Origin: Cordilura impudica
Lineage: Eukaryota > Arthropoda > Insecta > Diptera > Scathophagidae
Reading direction: 5' to 3'
Assembly (NCBI GenBank): GCA_963682025.1
Contig: OY821521.1
Coordinates: forward strand, 119,079,520 to 119,143,519
DNA length: 64,000 bases
In this document: one piece after another, positions 33,053 to 45,676 of the stretch
How positions within the stretch are numbered: position 1 is the first letter of the stretch
Layout of the letters: each line of letters begins with the position of its first letter
Position numbers and translations under genes: made by a program
The notes under the pieces: model-generated
Seen by the model: only the letters and a program-made list of their open reading frames with translations
Told to the model about the DNA's origin: nothing
The model's database searches: none

Positions 33053-35672
33053 TAATTTAAACGAATTCAAAATGCTTCACTTGAATGCTAATGGCATTTC
33101 AAACTTTTCTAAATTAAAACAATTTGAGATACTAATTGAACGAGAAGATATTAAAATAGCGTCTTTGAATGAAACATTTTTTTCAGAAAATCATAGACCC
33201 TATTTTAAAAATTATTATTTATATAGAAGTGACAGAACAGATGCAAGAGGAGGAGGAGTAGCTCTGTTAATTCATAAATCTGTCGCTGATAAAAACCTCT
33301 ATATATCAAACACATCATCAATCGAAAACATCTCAATTGAAGTTATTATAAATAATAGACCTATTGTTGTATCTTCGTTATATTCATCTTCGTTATATTC
33401 CAAGATATACTCATAACTTCTGTGCTGATATCTTGAACCTAACACCTTCCACCAAAGAATATATAGTTTTTGGTGACCTAAATGCCAAACATTGTTCTTG
33501 GAATTGCCGTTCAAATAATACTGCAGGAATTGCACTCAACAACCTACAGCAATCGAGCAATTTTTTCATTCACTACCCTAATAGTCCAACCCTATTCCCC
33601 CATCAACACAATCGCGAAGCATCCACAGTCAATATTATTTTAAGCAATTCCGCTTTAAATATAGACGTAAAATCAATGGATTACGAAATACCATCAGACC
33701 ATCGCCCCATTATATGTACACTTAAAAGATCAACGGCCTTGCAGGTTGACCTCAATTATTATGATTATAGTGCAACCAACTGGAACATTTTTATGAATTT
33801 TTTAGACAATAAAATCACGTTATATTCTGATATATACAATACCAAGGTAGTTATTGATCAGGAAATCCAAAAATTAATAAATGTAGTTTTCGAAGCAAGG
33901 GATGTGTCCACACCTAAAATAGCTCAACAAAATAATTACACATTACCAGAAAGTACTGTGAAATATATTAAACTAAGAAGAAGCTTTAAAAGAAAAAGCC
34001 AACGATCTTCAAATATTATAACTTATTATAATCAATGAACTAAGTTTCTACGTAACATGATTGATAAAAGTATTAATTCGGAGCACAATAAGAAATGGTC
34101 TCAATAATTATCCAATTTAAAACCAGGTGATAAATCATTTTGGAAAATAAGCAGGAACTTGCGAGGAAAAGGAAAAAATCAAATCGCTCACTTTAAAGTT
34201 GGAAATACAAAAATAACATCTGATAAGGACAAGGCTGAAGTCCTGGCAAATACATTTGTCCAAGCAAATAACCTCACTTCGAACTATAACCACTCGGCAG
34301 ATACACTAATAAATACAACAGTAAATAATTTTAAAAAGGAAAACCCCAGTTCTGAATCTGCAATTTATACATCTCTTGAAGAAGTAATGAATATTGTCTC
34401 ATCAATAAAACCCTCAAAATCCCCTGGCTTTGACAATGTTCCCAACCTGCTCTTAAAGAAACTACCACTCAAAGCTCTAAAATTACTGGTTATAATATTT
34501 AACAGCTGCATCAAACTCAACTATTTTCCAAACCATTTCAAAAATGCTAAGGTTATAGCCATAAACAAACCTAGTAAGCCAAAAAATAACCCAAGCAGCT
34601 ACAGACCTATTAGTCTATTAAGTAACTTAGGTAAAATATTTGAAAAAATACTACATTCTCGTCTTAGTGAATTTGTAACGACCAATTCTATTGTTGCCAA
34701 AGAACAATTTGGATTTAAAACAGGGCATAGCATTACGCACCAAATAAACAGAATCAAAAATCAAATAATCACAAATAAAAACAATAAACGTTCAACGGGT
34801 CTAATATTGTTGGATATCGAAAAAGCGTTTGACACCGTACGGCATAATGGCCTAGTATTTAAACTTCTTGATGCAAATATACCAAAATATTTATGCAAAC
34901 TTATTTCAGATTTCATTCACGGCAGAAACTTTAAAGTTGCGATTAATAATGAAACATCATCTCCAAAAACCATTACCACAGGGTTACCTCAAGGATCTAT
35001 CTTGTCGCCATTACTTTACTCTATATATATATCCGATTTTAAAGTCCCGAAATATATGAAAATTGCTTATTACGCAGATGATACTGCGTTAATTTCTTCA
35101 AACAAACTTACAAGCACACTCCTGAAGAAAATGGAAAAGGGACTTGTAAATTGCAGTAAATATTTTCAAAAATGGAAAATCAAAATTATTCCAAACAAGA
35201 CCCAAGCAATAATTTTTCCATTCAACAAATCTCCCAAAAGACTGCCAAGACGTCATCTTCTAATTGGAAATAATACCATAAATGTACTTAACGAGGTCAA
35301 ATATCTCGGAGTTGTCTTGGACAAAAAGCTTACATTTAAACAACATATTATGGCTACGTGTCAAAAAGCTATAAAATCATTTAAAGCATTATGGCCACTA
35401 CTAAACAGAAGGTCATTTCTAAACCCCAAAAACAAAAATCTACTCTTCAAAAGTGTTATAAGGCCGATATTAACATACGCTTACAAATTATACAAAACAA
35501 ATGTCTTAAAATGATAAATAAAAAGCCCTGGAGGTATCCTACAAATATTCTTCATGAAGAAACAGGTTATGAAAAAATTATCGATTTCAGAACAAGGATT
35601 AATAACAATTACTTTACCAAAATTGAAAATTCCTCTTACCCACTGATAAGAGAATGTAGAGAAATAACGTAA
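33039..35672 (+). pseudogene. Jockey-like LINE ORF2 (endonuclease and RT)
   Basis: The N-terminal apurinic-type endonuclease shows ASLNETFF, VFGDLNAKHCSWN and SDHRPI. A frame change at about 33,380 coincides with an imperfect 15-bp duplication (TCTTCGTTATATTC). TGA 34,036-34,038 and a TAA near 34,108 interrupt the linker. The RT (34,159-35,514) is intact in frame: SSYRPISLLSNLGKIFEKIL, LDIEKAFDTVRHNGLVFKL, TGLPQGSILSPLLYSIYI and AYYADDTALI. A last frame change leads to the Cys/aromatic tail (QNKCLKMINKKPWRYPTNIL) ending at 35,672. Confidence 0.8.
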
Positions 35673-35984
35673 AATTAAAAAGAAATCACCAAATTGAAAA
35701 TTATATGCTTATAGAGGTCTATTATTTCAAATAAACCTCCTATAAGCACATAAATATTTTTCAGATAGTATTTGAATTTATTAAATCATATAAAGGTTTT
35801 TTCCTCCCATTTTCCTTTAAAAATCATTAAAAATAATATAAAAACTATTTAATATCTCTAGATCCTATGTATTATTTGTTGCAATATCTATATGTAAAGA
35901 TAAGATCTCATATGTAAATATCAAAATTTGTTAAAATATGTAAATAAAGGAAGAATATTTAATTGAAATTGACTTCATCTAAAT

Positions 35985-37841
35985 CCCGATGTTCCACTTT
36001 CCATTGATTTCGAATACTGGAGATGAACGGATAAATAGATCTTCATTTGTGGAATTTCGTGAAATTTTTCTAGTATTGTGTAAAATCTGTAATCCTTACT
36101 CCTTTTTCCTGAGCCTCCTCTGATTGATCTCCAAGTGGCACCAAATGATATTTAATGACATCTTCTCCATGATAAAGGATTTTGTGAACTGTTGCAGACA
36201 TATTTCTCCATGGGTAGTTGGTTGTATATATTTTTGCAGTTTCCTTAGCATAATCTCCAAATTTTCTAGAGTCAATTTCTTCATTGCACGCAAGTACCTC
36301 TAGGATTATTTTAAATCTGAAAATAAGGTTTAAATCCACTCCTGTTATTTCAGATGCTGTTTCTGGATCTGAAAAGAATCTTCTTGTGGTATTGCCTGAC
36401 CCTTGTTTTGACTGATCTATAATCAATCCAAATTTGCGATATTCATCTTGAACATGTTTCTTTTTTGAACTTCTTAACTCTTTGTTGGTTTAGTTGTTTC
36501 TTATTGATCCTGAAGACCCGAAATCCAAATCATAACTGATTTTTAGTACATGTTCCATAAGTCGTATTCTTGCATGTAGTGGGGATAATCCAAATTCATA
36601 TGCATCGGTATTATCTAATGATTCTGTCCGGACTTGGTTTAATTGGCTTGATGTTGCTTGGCATATAATGCAGCTGGATGCAGCCTTCGTGTTAGTCAAA
36701 GCCTGACCTACTTTTCCATCTATCATTGTCAGCACTAATTGGTAGTTTACTTCAATTTGCTGCCCATCTAACTGTAATTGTAATGGCTGTAGTATTGCAA
36801 TTTGGGCCTTGATATCACTAACTTTTTTGTTAATGGCATCATGAGTTTCTTTTTTGAATTCAAATTTGGTTGACCTGCAGTATTTCGTAGAAGATGGTGT
36901 CTCATTTTTCCAAATATCCATTGTTTGCGTTGTACTAGTCGAAGGCTCTGAATCTTCCAAAATCTTTTTCAATCGCAATGGTACAAGTGATACCATGAAC
37001 ATATCTGAGTCCGAAATATTTTCACATACTACTTGTTTGTATTGCTTCTGTCCCGAAGAACCATCACATCCCCATTTACAAAAAAGAATTAGCTTTGTGT
37101 TTCCATATTTCTTTAACTCATTTCCTTTTATTGATTGAAGCAAGCGTTCGGCTGTATGATCAAGTAAAGATTGTAGTTGTACCTCTGCCCAAATTGGTGT
37201 GATTGTAATAGTGTTCTTTGATGGCAAACAGTCCATTTTAGCAGCGGTTATGTGATGATCTGCTGGATACATATTTGAGCCTTTTATATTGCTGTTTTGT
37301 TAATTTCAAATCCAGAAATAATGCTAATGCCTCCTCATTTGTGAACTGTTGTGCATCGCTCGGAGTTGGTATACTTTTAAGAATCCGTTTTGTTCTCATT
37401 GGACTAGCGTTAACAACTTTTTCAATGATATCCACTTTTTGTAATTGGTTCTGTGATCGTAATTGATGTAGGAAAGATTCTTTTATATTTGTACAACCAA
37501 TTTCATCGTTAATATCTTTAATATTCCGCCTCTTAGATCTATCGCTGCAGTTGTCCAATGATTTGCGTGGTCTTCCAGCCTTATCTTGCTTTGCTGTTTC
37601 TGCAACGACAGTAAGTTGGCCTTCTAACCAGTTTGCACTTTTTATAAAAAAATTTTGTTTACTGTAGCTAACTTCTTTGTAGCGTTTTTTTTAGTGCTTT
37701 GACGAAATTAGATAACTGCTCTTCTATTTCGGTGCTACACGAATTTAAGTTTAATTTTATTTTAACGTAACTAAGAACATCTTCCTGGTTTTTGTTTCTA
37801 AAATACTCTTCGGCCAGTTTTTTATAACAGATGCTCTCCAT
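35985..37841 (-). pseudogene. Transib (RAG1-related) transposase, broken
   Basis: From ATG 37,841 (MESICYKKLAEEYF) a frame change near 37,690 leads to AGRPRKSLDNCSDRSKRR, with continuation to KRLKYVSSRSSHNRC in a second frame. The main ORF (37,272-36,490) holds CKWGCDGSSGQKQYKQV with the first catalytic Asp, NETPSSTKYCR, LTMIDGKVGQALTNTKAA with the second Asp, and the CIICQAT zinc motif. After a stop, FSDPETASEITGVDLNLIF and GDQSEEAQEK (probable catalytic Glu) follow. These are Transib hallmarks and align in concept with RAG1. Terminal inverted repeats (usually starting CAC) were not identified. The Thr-rich N-terminal PHD-free layout also fits Transib. Confidence 0.8.
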
Positions 37842-38271
37842 ATTTTTCTGAATATTTTTATTTGCGACTGTTATTGCTGAAATATATTAGAGCAATTGAG
37901 TTTGTATTCAAATGTCGCTTTCTTATAAGCCTTCTCATACTATGTGTCTAGGTAAAATAAAAAGGTAAGAAAAGAACATTAGTGCATTACTACCTAAAAT
38001 AATATATAACAAACCCACTATACAAATGAATTACCTATGCGTGTTTTCTTTACTACTTGCATTAGTGCATTGTTAGGTAAAATAAAAAGGTATAAAAAAG
38101 GTATGATAATAAAAAAAAACCCAGGTTACTATGAATTACATCCTCTGTGTATTGACATTCTTACTTACAAATATATACTGGTAATAGAACAAATAATGAC
38201 TATTATAAGCTATAAAATACCTAAAGCACAAATGTAATACACCATTGTATACGAGTACTTATAGGGCTGTT
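37842..38271. other. AT-rich flank of Transib, no gene
   Basis: Two similar words (CTAGGTAAAATAAAAAGGTA near 37,948 and TTAGGTAAAATAAAAAGGTA near 38,073) form a loose direct repeat about 124 bp apart. This may be subterminal transposon sequence. A short plus ORF (38,037-38,237) has no recognisable features. Confidence 0.4.
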
Positions 38272-41221
38272 TAATTTTTTTTTTATTAACCAATACTCAG
38301 GGGATGCCCCCTACAGATGCAGTGCATTGTGTTGATCTCAGGAAAATAGGTTATGGGAATGAGGAAAGAGGGAGTAGTGTTTGTGGATATTTGACTTAAA
38401 TTTTATTAGATTATAACTGTCAGGAAAGACCTCTGCGGAGAGTTTATTCCACATACGACTAGTTCGACTGATAAACGAATTCTCTCTGTAATGCGTTGTG
38501 CGGTCAACTGGACAATAAACTACAAACGGATGTGATTTACTAGAGAAGCGGGTAGAGCGAACCGAAACTCGGGAACTTGGAATAAGTTCGCTAATCTCAG
38601 AAGAACATTTCCCATGGTAGTATCTATAGAACAGTGATACACAACCCACATTCCGACGATGTTCCAATGAGTCAATAGAATTGGATACCCTACTGTCATT
38701 GATGAGCATCAACGCCCTCCTTTGCACACGGTCCAGTAGCTCCAAAATAGACTTTGAAGCTCCTGCGCATATATGGGAGTTGTATTCCATTTTCGGTCGG
38801 ATGTAAGTGGTAAAGATTTTAAGGAGATCAGAAGGAGTGAAGTAATTGTTGCACCGTTTTAGAAAACCAAGACACTTGAATGTTTCTTTCGACACTTGGA
38901 AAACATACTCGTTCCAACGAACATCACATTGAATTCTCATGCCTAGAACATCAAGAGTATCCGACTCCTCAATACCTATACCACCCATATATACAGATGA
39001 CATTGTTGAATCCATGGCCCTATGGGTCAACATACAACATTGAGTCTTAAGCGCATTAAAATCAACCCTATTCGCTTTACCCCACTCGGAGATTGTTAAC
39101 AGGTCTTGATTGCCCCCAACCTCCAAGAGGCTTGGCCTACAGTTAAAGGAAAATGAATGACAAATGCTGCTGTCATCTGCGAAAGAGTATATAGAGTTAA
39201 AAGTTTGACCAAGAAGGTCGTTCAAAAAGATATGGAAAAGAGAAGGAGAAAGAACGGATCCTTGGGGTACCCCTGAATTAAGCTGAAACTCATTGGATGA
39301 GACCCCATCAATAACAACACTTATTGTTCGATCTCTGAGAAAACTCGATATAAATCGAAAGAAGTCATTACCGACCCCAAATGCAATAAGCTTAGATATC
39401 AGTGCACCGTGCCACACACGATCGAATGCCTTGGAAATATCTAGAGCAACCACTTTACTTTCGCCAAAATTGCGAATGGATCGACTCCAGCGCTCAGAAA
39501 GTAGAGCTAACAGGTCTCCCGTGGAACGATTTCTACGGAAGTCATACTGACGATCATTAATAAGTGAGTTGGCCTCTAGGTAGTTCACAAGATGGAAATT
39601 GATCATACTCTCCATCACCTTTGAGAGTGCAGAGCAGATTGCAATTGGACGGTAATTTTCAGGGTTATTAGCCGAACCCTTTTTAGGGATTGGTTGGACA
39701 TTAGCAACCTTCCAGCAAGAGGGAAAGACTCTCGCACGGTACGAAAGGCTGAAAAGGTTGGCCAATGGACTGGCTAGCATCGAAGAGCACTGTTTCAGCA
39801 CCAGTGCTGGTATACCATCCGGTCCCGGAGACTTATTTATGTTGAGATCCGAAAGAACCTTTTTAACTGCACGTGCTCGGAAGAATATTTTAGGCATAGA
39901 ACAAGATACTCTTTCGAGTTCGGGCAGTGGTTGATCGCTATCCGGCAAAAATGAATTTTTTGCAAAAAGTTCAGCTAAAAGGTTAGCCTTATCAACCGGG
40001 TCAGTGAATATTTGGTCATTCATTATAAGAGTTGGGATTGCAGAACTAGCATTATTCTTTACTCTTTTAACAAATGACCAAAACCTCTTGCTGCCCCGAG
40101 GAGCAGAAAGAACTTTAGCACGAAGACGCTGATCGTGAAGAAACTTTTCACGCCTTAGTACTTTAGCACATTCGTTTCTCGCCTGTTTGCGTAGCAGTTC
40201 AGTGACAAAGTCTGAATGCTTCCTCTCTGGATCTGACTGCATCTCTGCAAGTCTGGTTAAACCAAGATTTTTGATTAGGTTTAGGCGAAATGTACTTTGA
40301 TGGAATGAATAATCTCATACCAAGCACAATTATTTTTTCCACCATTATCGCTGCAGCGTCAATATTATTGTCCAGGAAACAAATTTTCCAGTTGAAATGC
40401 TTGAAGAAATCGTTGAGCTCGGCCCAACGAGCATTTTCGTAAATAAAAACTGAGCGTTTCGTAGCTTGTGTTTAAACCCTATGAAGTACAGAGTACGAAA
40501 ATGATGCGGAAATGGTACAGTGATCCGAATTACCGAGAGGTGCAAGGATTTTCACTTCATACTTGTCAGGGTGTGAAGTTAGAAAAAGGTCGAGAATATT
40601 TTGGCTTTGCCCTTCAATGCATGGAATGTTCACTAGTTGCGCTAAGTGGTTATGCGCGGCGAAAAGCTCAACGTAACGGCCTTCGGGAGTTGTTTGACTC
40701 GAATGGTGAAGCCAAGAAGAGTTATGAATATTGAAATCGCCGGCAACTACGATTTCGCTATTCGGGCAACTTTCTAATATTTTAGTTATAGATTCAGAAA
40801 GGGCGTCGAAGCCATTATAGGTATGCTCCCTTTCTATCTTTGGGCTTCTGTATAGAAACCCGAAATGCAAAATGTGTGACCTGATTTTGAACTTAGCCCA
40901 AAGTGAGTAAAATTCTGCATCATGTTGCTGGAACTGGTACACAACATTGTCGCGAATGCACATTGCAAGGCCCCTATGAAAAGTAAAAAGGGATAGAAGG
41001 TGATAACCAGGTATGTGAAAATCCTGTGGATCAGCATCCTCACTTACCTGGGTCTCACATAAGGCGAAAACATCCGGCCGATGGAAGCGAGTGTGGGCAT
41101 ATACAGAGAAGAAATTCGTCCGCAGTCCACGTATGTTACAGAAGTGTATTCTGAATTTGGCTGACATTACAAAATTAATAAAAATATAAGTCAATATTCC
41201 AAAAAAAAAACAATAGTACAA
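38272..41221 (-). mobile_element. CR1-like LINE, one apparent frame break
   Basis: On the minus strand it runs from about 41,221 through a single long ORF2 to the 3' end at about 38,272. The 3' UTR has a small hairpin (GGGGGCATCCCC) before AATAAAAAAAA. ORF1 is absent, so the element is 5'-truncated or its ORF1 lies elsewhere. GC content is higher than in the neighbours, consistent with a younger or recently acquired element. Confidence 0.8.
38338..41167 (-). pseudogene. CR1-like LINE ORF2 (endonuclease and RT)
   Basis: Start MSAKFRIHFCNIRGLRTNF at 41,167 opens an apurinic-type endonuclease with ALCETQVSE, VAGDFNIHNSSWL and SDHCTISA. A frame change at about 40,475 is followed by a linker and a 634-codon open stretch (40,242-38,338). 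That stretch carries NKSPGPDGIPALVLKQC, ENYRPIAICSALSKVMESMI, LDISKAFDRVWHGALISKL, NSGVPQGSVLSPSLFHIFL and SFADDSSICH. FADD replaces the usual YADD. The C-terminal region (MWNKLSAEVFPDSYNL) is typical of CR1-like ORF2. Only one lesion is evident, so recent activity is plausible. Confidence 0.8.
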
Positions 41222-41325
41222 GTGACAAGTACTCGTTTTGCTGTTATTGGGATAGTTAGTAACCAGTGTTATACCTTCATCACTAACATAACCAACAGCA
41301 AAACGAATACATCACCACTTGTACT
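41215..41325. repeat. Imperfect 110-bp palindrome at the LINE 5' side
   Basis: AGTACAAGTG...CGTTTTGCTGTT on the left pairs with AACAGCAAAACG...CACTTGTACT on the right with mismatches. It sits about 50 bp outside the LINE ORF2 start. It may be a foldback remnant or an inverted 5' end formed during LINE integration. Confidence 0.55.
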
Positions 41326-41341
41326 ATGTTAAAAAAATAAA

Positions 41342-41835
41342 TTGTGGGAGAGGAAATCAAAAAATACCAACAACAATGACACTTACATACAGAAGCATAA
41401 AAAAAAAACTGCATGTTTTTGTTTTCGATCTAATAAGTTATATTGTGTTTGTTATTGTTGGATTGGCTTATCAGTCATAAGAGCGATTAACAACCTCACA
41501 AACAACAATTGGCGATCCGTTAACAAAATTCGCGACTTATTAATAGACTTCAAAGGCAAAATAAAAATAATTTGGGTTCCTGGGCATGCCGGAATATCCG
41601 GTAATAGTTATGCAGACGTAGCTGCCAAACATGCATGTATAGCTACAATGATAAAAGAATCGTTGACTGATAAATTTGACATGTCATTTAATTATTTTTA
41701 AACTTGAAAAAAGAAATTTACTGACAGAAATCAACCAAAATTTAAAAATTGCTATATATCCAATATAAATATTATGGGCAACCCTGGCAAAAATAGCATA
41801 GCTCTGATTAAATAAATAATATAATAATAATAAAG
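41342..41835 (+). pseudogene. LINE 3' end with RNase H domain (I-like)
   Basis: A plus-strand ORF contains VIRAINNLTNNNWRSVNKIR and KIIWVPGHAGISGNSYADVA, the conserved C-terminal part of an RNase H as found in I-clade LINEs. The 3' UTR ends with CAACCCTGGCAAAAATAGC and an (ATA)n tail at about 41,818-41,833. It is strongly 5'-truncated, as is usual for LINE copies. Confidence 0.65.
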
Positions 41836-42019
41836 TGCTCAAAAATAGATAGTGTAATGTATAACTGTATCGTATTTATACCTGTTTCAATTATATTTAA
41901 GTTTGTTTAATATTATTTGTAAAATGCCATAGCAATTGAAAAATATATATTCAGTTTGATTTGAGCAATAAAAGAATTAACTATAATCATTATAAATTCA
42001 GGTGTGGGGTAAAAAAATA
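41836..42019 (+). other. Possible LTR remnant or leader of the second gypsy element
   Basis: AT-rich, with AATAAAAG near 41,967, directly upstream of a gag start. No convincing primer site was found, although TGTGGGGTA follows AATTCAGG at 41,997. The LTR call is therefore only tentative. Confidence 0.25.
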
Positions 42020-43910
42020 ATGGATTTAAGACCCAACCGCCGGACGATTGTTGATGCATTAAATATAGCTGGAATATCTTTTCCTGAAAATGCAACAATA
42101 TCTCAATTAAGATTTTTGTATAATGGTTTGCCTCAATTCCAAAATTCAAATACTGATGCTGGTCAAACTTTAGATGAATTAAATACTTCTGTCGATAGTG
42201 TGTTTCCTGCCGAAAATAATACACCTTTTACTGCTACTTGTGTAAACGATTGTACAATTAAACATGCCTTAATGTCTGATGTTACTAACTCTTTTGCCTT
42301 GCCAGTTTCAAATGGTATTTTATCCGATAATGGATCTGCAATGCAAATGTAACTGCTGTAAATGATACCGGACTTCCTACTACAAATAATGAAGATCATA
42401 TTGATGAGGAACAGCAGTTGGAGAAAGAACTGAAAATTCTACACATGCGGTGTGAAATTAAAAAATTACAAACACAACTTCAATCTTTTTAAAGTTATTC
42501 GTATCTAACTCCTGTCAATCGGCGTATCAATTATGAAGAACTTGATGTAGTTGTTCAAAAACTCAGTGGTGATGATCATCAAGATGTTTTGAAATGGTTT
42601 AGTAAGATTATGCTCAAATGTCTGGATATAACGAACTTTTATTGGGATTAAAATGGTTATTGTGTGGTACTGCCCATCAATATATTAAAAATATTAATAT
42701 TACCAAATATGATGTTATGAAGAATTTGCTTATCAAACCCTTTAAAGGAACCTTAACTTGCGAAGAAGTGTATCGAAAGTTGCGTGCACGCACTTTAAAA
42801 CCAAATGAATCTTGTCTAAGCTACGTGATTGCTATGCTGCTAAAACTAATATCGATGTAAAGGAATTATTAGACATTATAATAGATGGATTTCAAGATAA
42901 GTCAAATAATATGCCAAGATAAATCAAATAATATGTCATTATTATATAGTGTTACATCAATTGACAAACTTATTGAACATTTGGATCGTTATGAACAACG
43001 CCGAGTTCGAAAACCGGATGCAGCCTTAAAAATTAAGTCTAACTCTATGTCGGATGTGAGATGTTGTTCTCAGTTTGGACTTTTCAAAGTGCTTGTCCGA
43101 AACCTACTCGTCCTCCTGGTTCATGCTTTACCTGTCATCAAATAGGTCATTTTAATAAAGATTGTCCAACTCGTAAAAAATCTACAACAGTTGCATCAGT
43201 TTTTCAAAAACCAGAAATTTTGACTGAGAATATTTATGTTAATGCAATTCAAATGGTGAGTGTGGCTTTTCACAATATAAACGGATGCACTAATTATTTG
43301 GATTTTAATTCTCGTATTGATTCTGACAGTCCAATTATTTTTATTAAGAAATCATTAGTGCCTTCAAACTTTGGAATATCAAAAGAGTTGTTGAGCTTGG
43401 ACATTTTAAATTACATATGTATGGACAAGTATCATGTTTGATTAAATATCGCAACATAATTAAACGTGAAGAATTAGTTGTAGTTCCAGATAATTATATG
43501 ACAACTTCAGTGATATTGGGCAGACATTTTATGAATAGATTTAATATACATTTGTGTTATATCAATTCAAATAATTCGAGTGCATATCGTTTAATTGAAG
43601 ATAAATTTAATCAGGTTGGTAGGGATTGTGATTGTCTCACGTTATATAAAAGTAAATTAGAGAAAAGTGGCTCCTCATATGGAAATACCTAATTTAAATA
43701 TTTCGCCTTTGCTTAAACATAGTGAAATAAACTTGACTAAAAATGTCATTATAAAATCCTATATATATCCAAAAAATCTTAAGAAAACGCCGTTTAATTA
43801 CAAAATGAACATACATTTATCCGATGATGTACCTGTTCATTGCACTCCGCGCCATGATCGAGGAGAAGAACAAAATATTATTGATAACTTATTAGATAGA
43901 AAAGTTATTC
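42020..43910 (+). pseudogene. Second Ty3/gypsy element: gag, protease and RT start
   Basis: Gag begins at ATG 42,020 (MDLRPNRRTIVDALNIAG) and carries several frame breaks. Zinc knuckles are RCCSQFGLF (damaged) and CFTCHQIGHFNKDC (43,124-43,165). A protease-like stretch has SRIDSDSPIIF where DSGSP is expected, then VILGRHFMNRFNIHL. The RT N-terminus is cut at 43,910 after LLDRKVI by LINE Y. It resumes at 58,633 with PSNSPY, giving an uninterrupted RT reading across the insertion. Style resembles mag-like Ty3/gypsy elements. Confidence 0.7.
43907..43910 (+). repeat. Target-site duplication of LINE Y, left
   Basis: ATTC here and ATTC at 58,629-58,632 flank LINE Y. Removing LINE Y and one ATTC restores the gypsy RT reading frame exactly, which supports these borders. 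Confidence 0.6.
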
Positions 43911-44082
43911 TTTTTTTTTATTTTTATTATTATTATTAAAGCAAATAAATCATAATAAAATATATGTATATATTTTTAAATTTCAAAAAACCCACGAAGC
44001 CAATAGGCTTGTCTGTAGGTATTGTGGAGTATTAACAAAAATATAGTAAATTGACATTCATTGTGCATTTATAAGGTATTCT

Positions 44083-44830
44083 TTAATTTGTTTTTTTTCT
44101 TTCAAATTTATTTAATGTGTTTAATTCATTTACTGGGATTTCGTTCATTATTTTTGGTAATGTTACTTGTATGGTGTTTTTCCCGTAGTTGTTCCGATAT
44201 TTAGTAACTTTAAATCTTCCTTCTGCTCTCTGCCTAGTGTTGTGGTCATGATCAATAGCTTGCAGAAATCTTGAGTCACTTGAGAATTCGTTTATTAACG
44301 TAGTTTTATATATGTTTTGTACGTTCAGTATACGTACATTTTTTGCTTTGGTTATTGACATTTATGGTTTTGTTATTGACATTTATGTCGTTGTTATTGT
44401 TGTGAATAATGTAGTTGTTGTTGTTGATGAGGTTGTTATTGTTGTTGATAAAAATTGTGTTGGTGGTTTGTATACTGTTGTTTCTATTGATGGTGTTTGT
44501 ATTAATTGGATGTCGTTTATTCCTCAGTAATATTCTCAGTAATCTATCCTGTGTGATCTGTAGAGTTCTACAGTATGTTGCGTTTCCCGATGCTGTAATG
44601 CCATGTCGAAGATATGATTCAGCTAGTGAGAAATATGCCTGTCTCAGTACGCTGTATGGGGCACAATTGCTTAAGTGGTCGAGCATGTATGCGGACTTTC
44701 TTAGTTTACCCTGAAGATGATCTACATGTGCTTTCCATTTGAAGTTTTGGTCTACGTAGACCCCAAGATATTTATAAGTATCTACATTTTCTATATATGT
44801 ATTGGATGCATCATTATTATTGATCCCGTA
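44083..44830 (-). pseudogene. LINE Y ORF2, C-terminal part
   Basis: Reading from 44,830 the frame continues the RT thumb started on the far side of the hAT (YKYLGVYVDQNFKWKAHVDH), then LRKSAYMLDHLSNCAPYS and SLAESYLRHGI. A long asparagine-rich tract from an AAC/AAT-type repeat (44,530-44,360) follows. A frame change leads to DHDHNTRQRAEGRFKV and YGKNTIQVTLPKIMNEIP, ending at 44,083. The Asn-rich tract is an in-frame expansion not usual for LINE C-termini. Confidence 0.7.
44823..44830 (+). repeat. Target-site duplication of the hAT element, left
   Basis: ATCCCGTA here and at 54,253-54,260 form a perfect 8-bp duplication, the length expected for hAT transposons. The LINE Y protein reading is continuous when one copy is removed. 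Confidence 0.85.
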
Positions 44831-45676
44831 CAGGGTTCGCCAAAATGCGTGAAATATGCGTGAACACGCATTGAATATCTATTTCACCCCTCAGAATTAC
44901 CGTGAATTTTCAAGCATCGGCACATCATGGTTAAATTTAAAAAAGTAAAGAAGAATCAATGAGTTTTTGCTAACAAAATAGTTCAACAAAGTTTTATAAA
45001 ATTTTTATTCTGCTTTACCTACAAAATATTTGATTGCGATGACATATAATTTTTAAAAAATCGTTTATAATTACTAAATCATTACTATTCATAAAAATAC
45101 AAAATTGCTCCTTTTTCAAATATAACTAAATTAAAGTTAAAAATTTCCATTTGGAATTAATGAAATATCAGTTCTAAAAATTGGAATTTTGTGTAATGAA
45201 GGTTTTCTACTAAAACTTCATCTGCTATGTCAATTTTATGTGATATAAAAATTTTTAAAAAGTGAATAATTGGATTCTTTCCAAATATTAAAGGAGTAAA
45301 TAGTTCTTCTTTCATCTCAAAATTAGAAATAACAAAATGTTATTTTAAATTTTCGGCATATTGGTTTTTCCGTTTGGCATCCCTAATATGAACTAATATT
45401 CATAATGACTTTACAGTTTGACTTGATAGAATAAACAGTAATGTATGCATTAAATGTATAGAAGTGTTTTTCTTCGCTTCTACGTATTTGAAAAAAAATC
45501 AAACCGAAAAGTCTGAAAATAATTTCCCAGAATAGTTTAAAATTACTATGCCACTTGTGATTTTAGTTTAGTTTAGTTTATTTATTTAGTAGTATTTATA
45601 ATACTTTAAAATATTTCAAATATGATTATTTTACAGATTTTTCTTTACAAAATATTATAAAATATTATTGAATTCA

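Larger units (their letters stand above)
31736..35960 (+). mobile_element. Near full-length jockey-like LINE
   Basis: In order: core promoter, about 180 bp 5' UTR, ORF1 from 31,914, ORF2 from 33,039, and a 3' UTR with AATAAAGG near 35,943. Full length and few lesions (about four frame breaks and two stops) make it one of the younger LINEs here. RT motifs place it with jockey-like LINEs; the exact clade was not tested. Confidence 0.8.

Noticed and set aside
37900..38271. Transib terminal inverted repeat
   Set aside because: Candidate CACTA/CACAT words exist but have no matching partner near 35,900-36,000 and no 5-bp target duplication.
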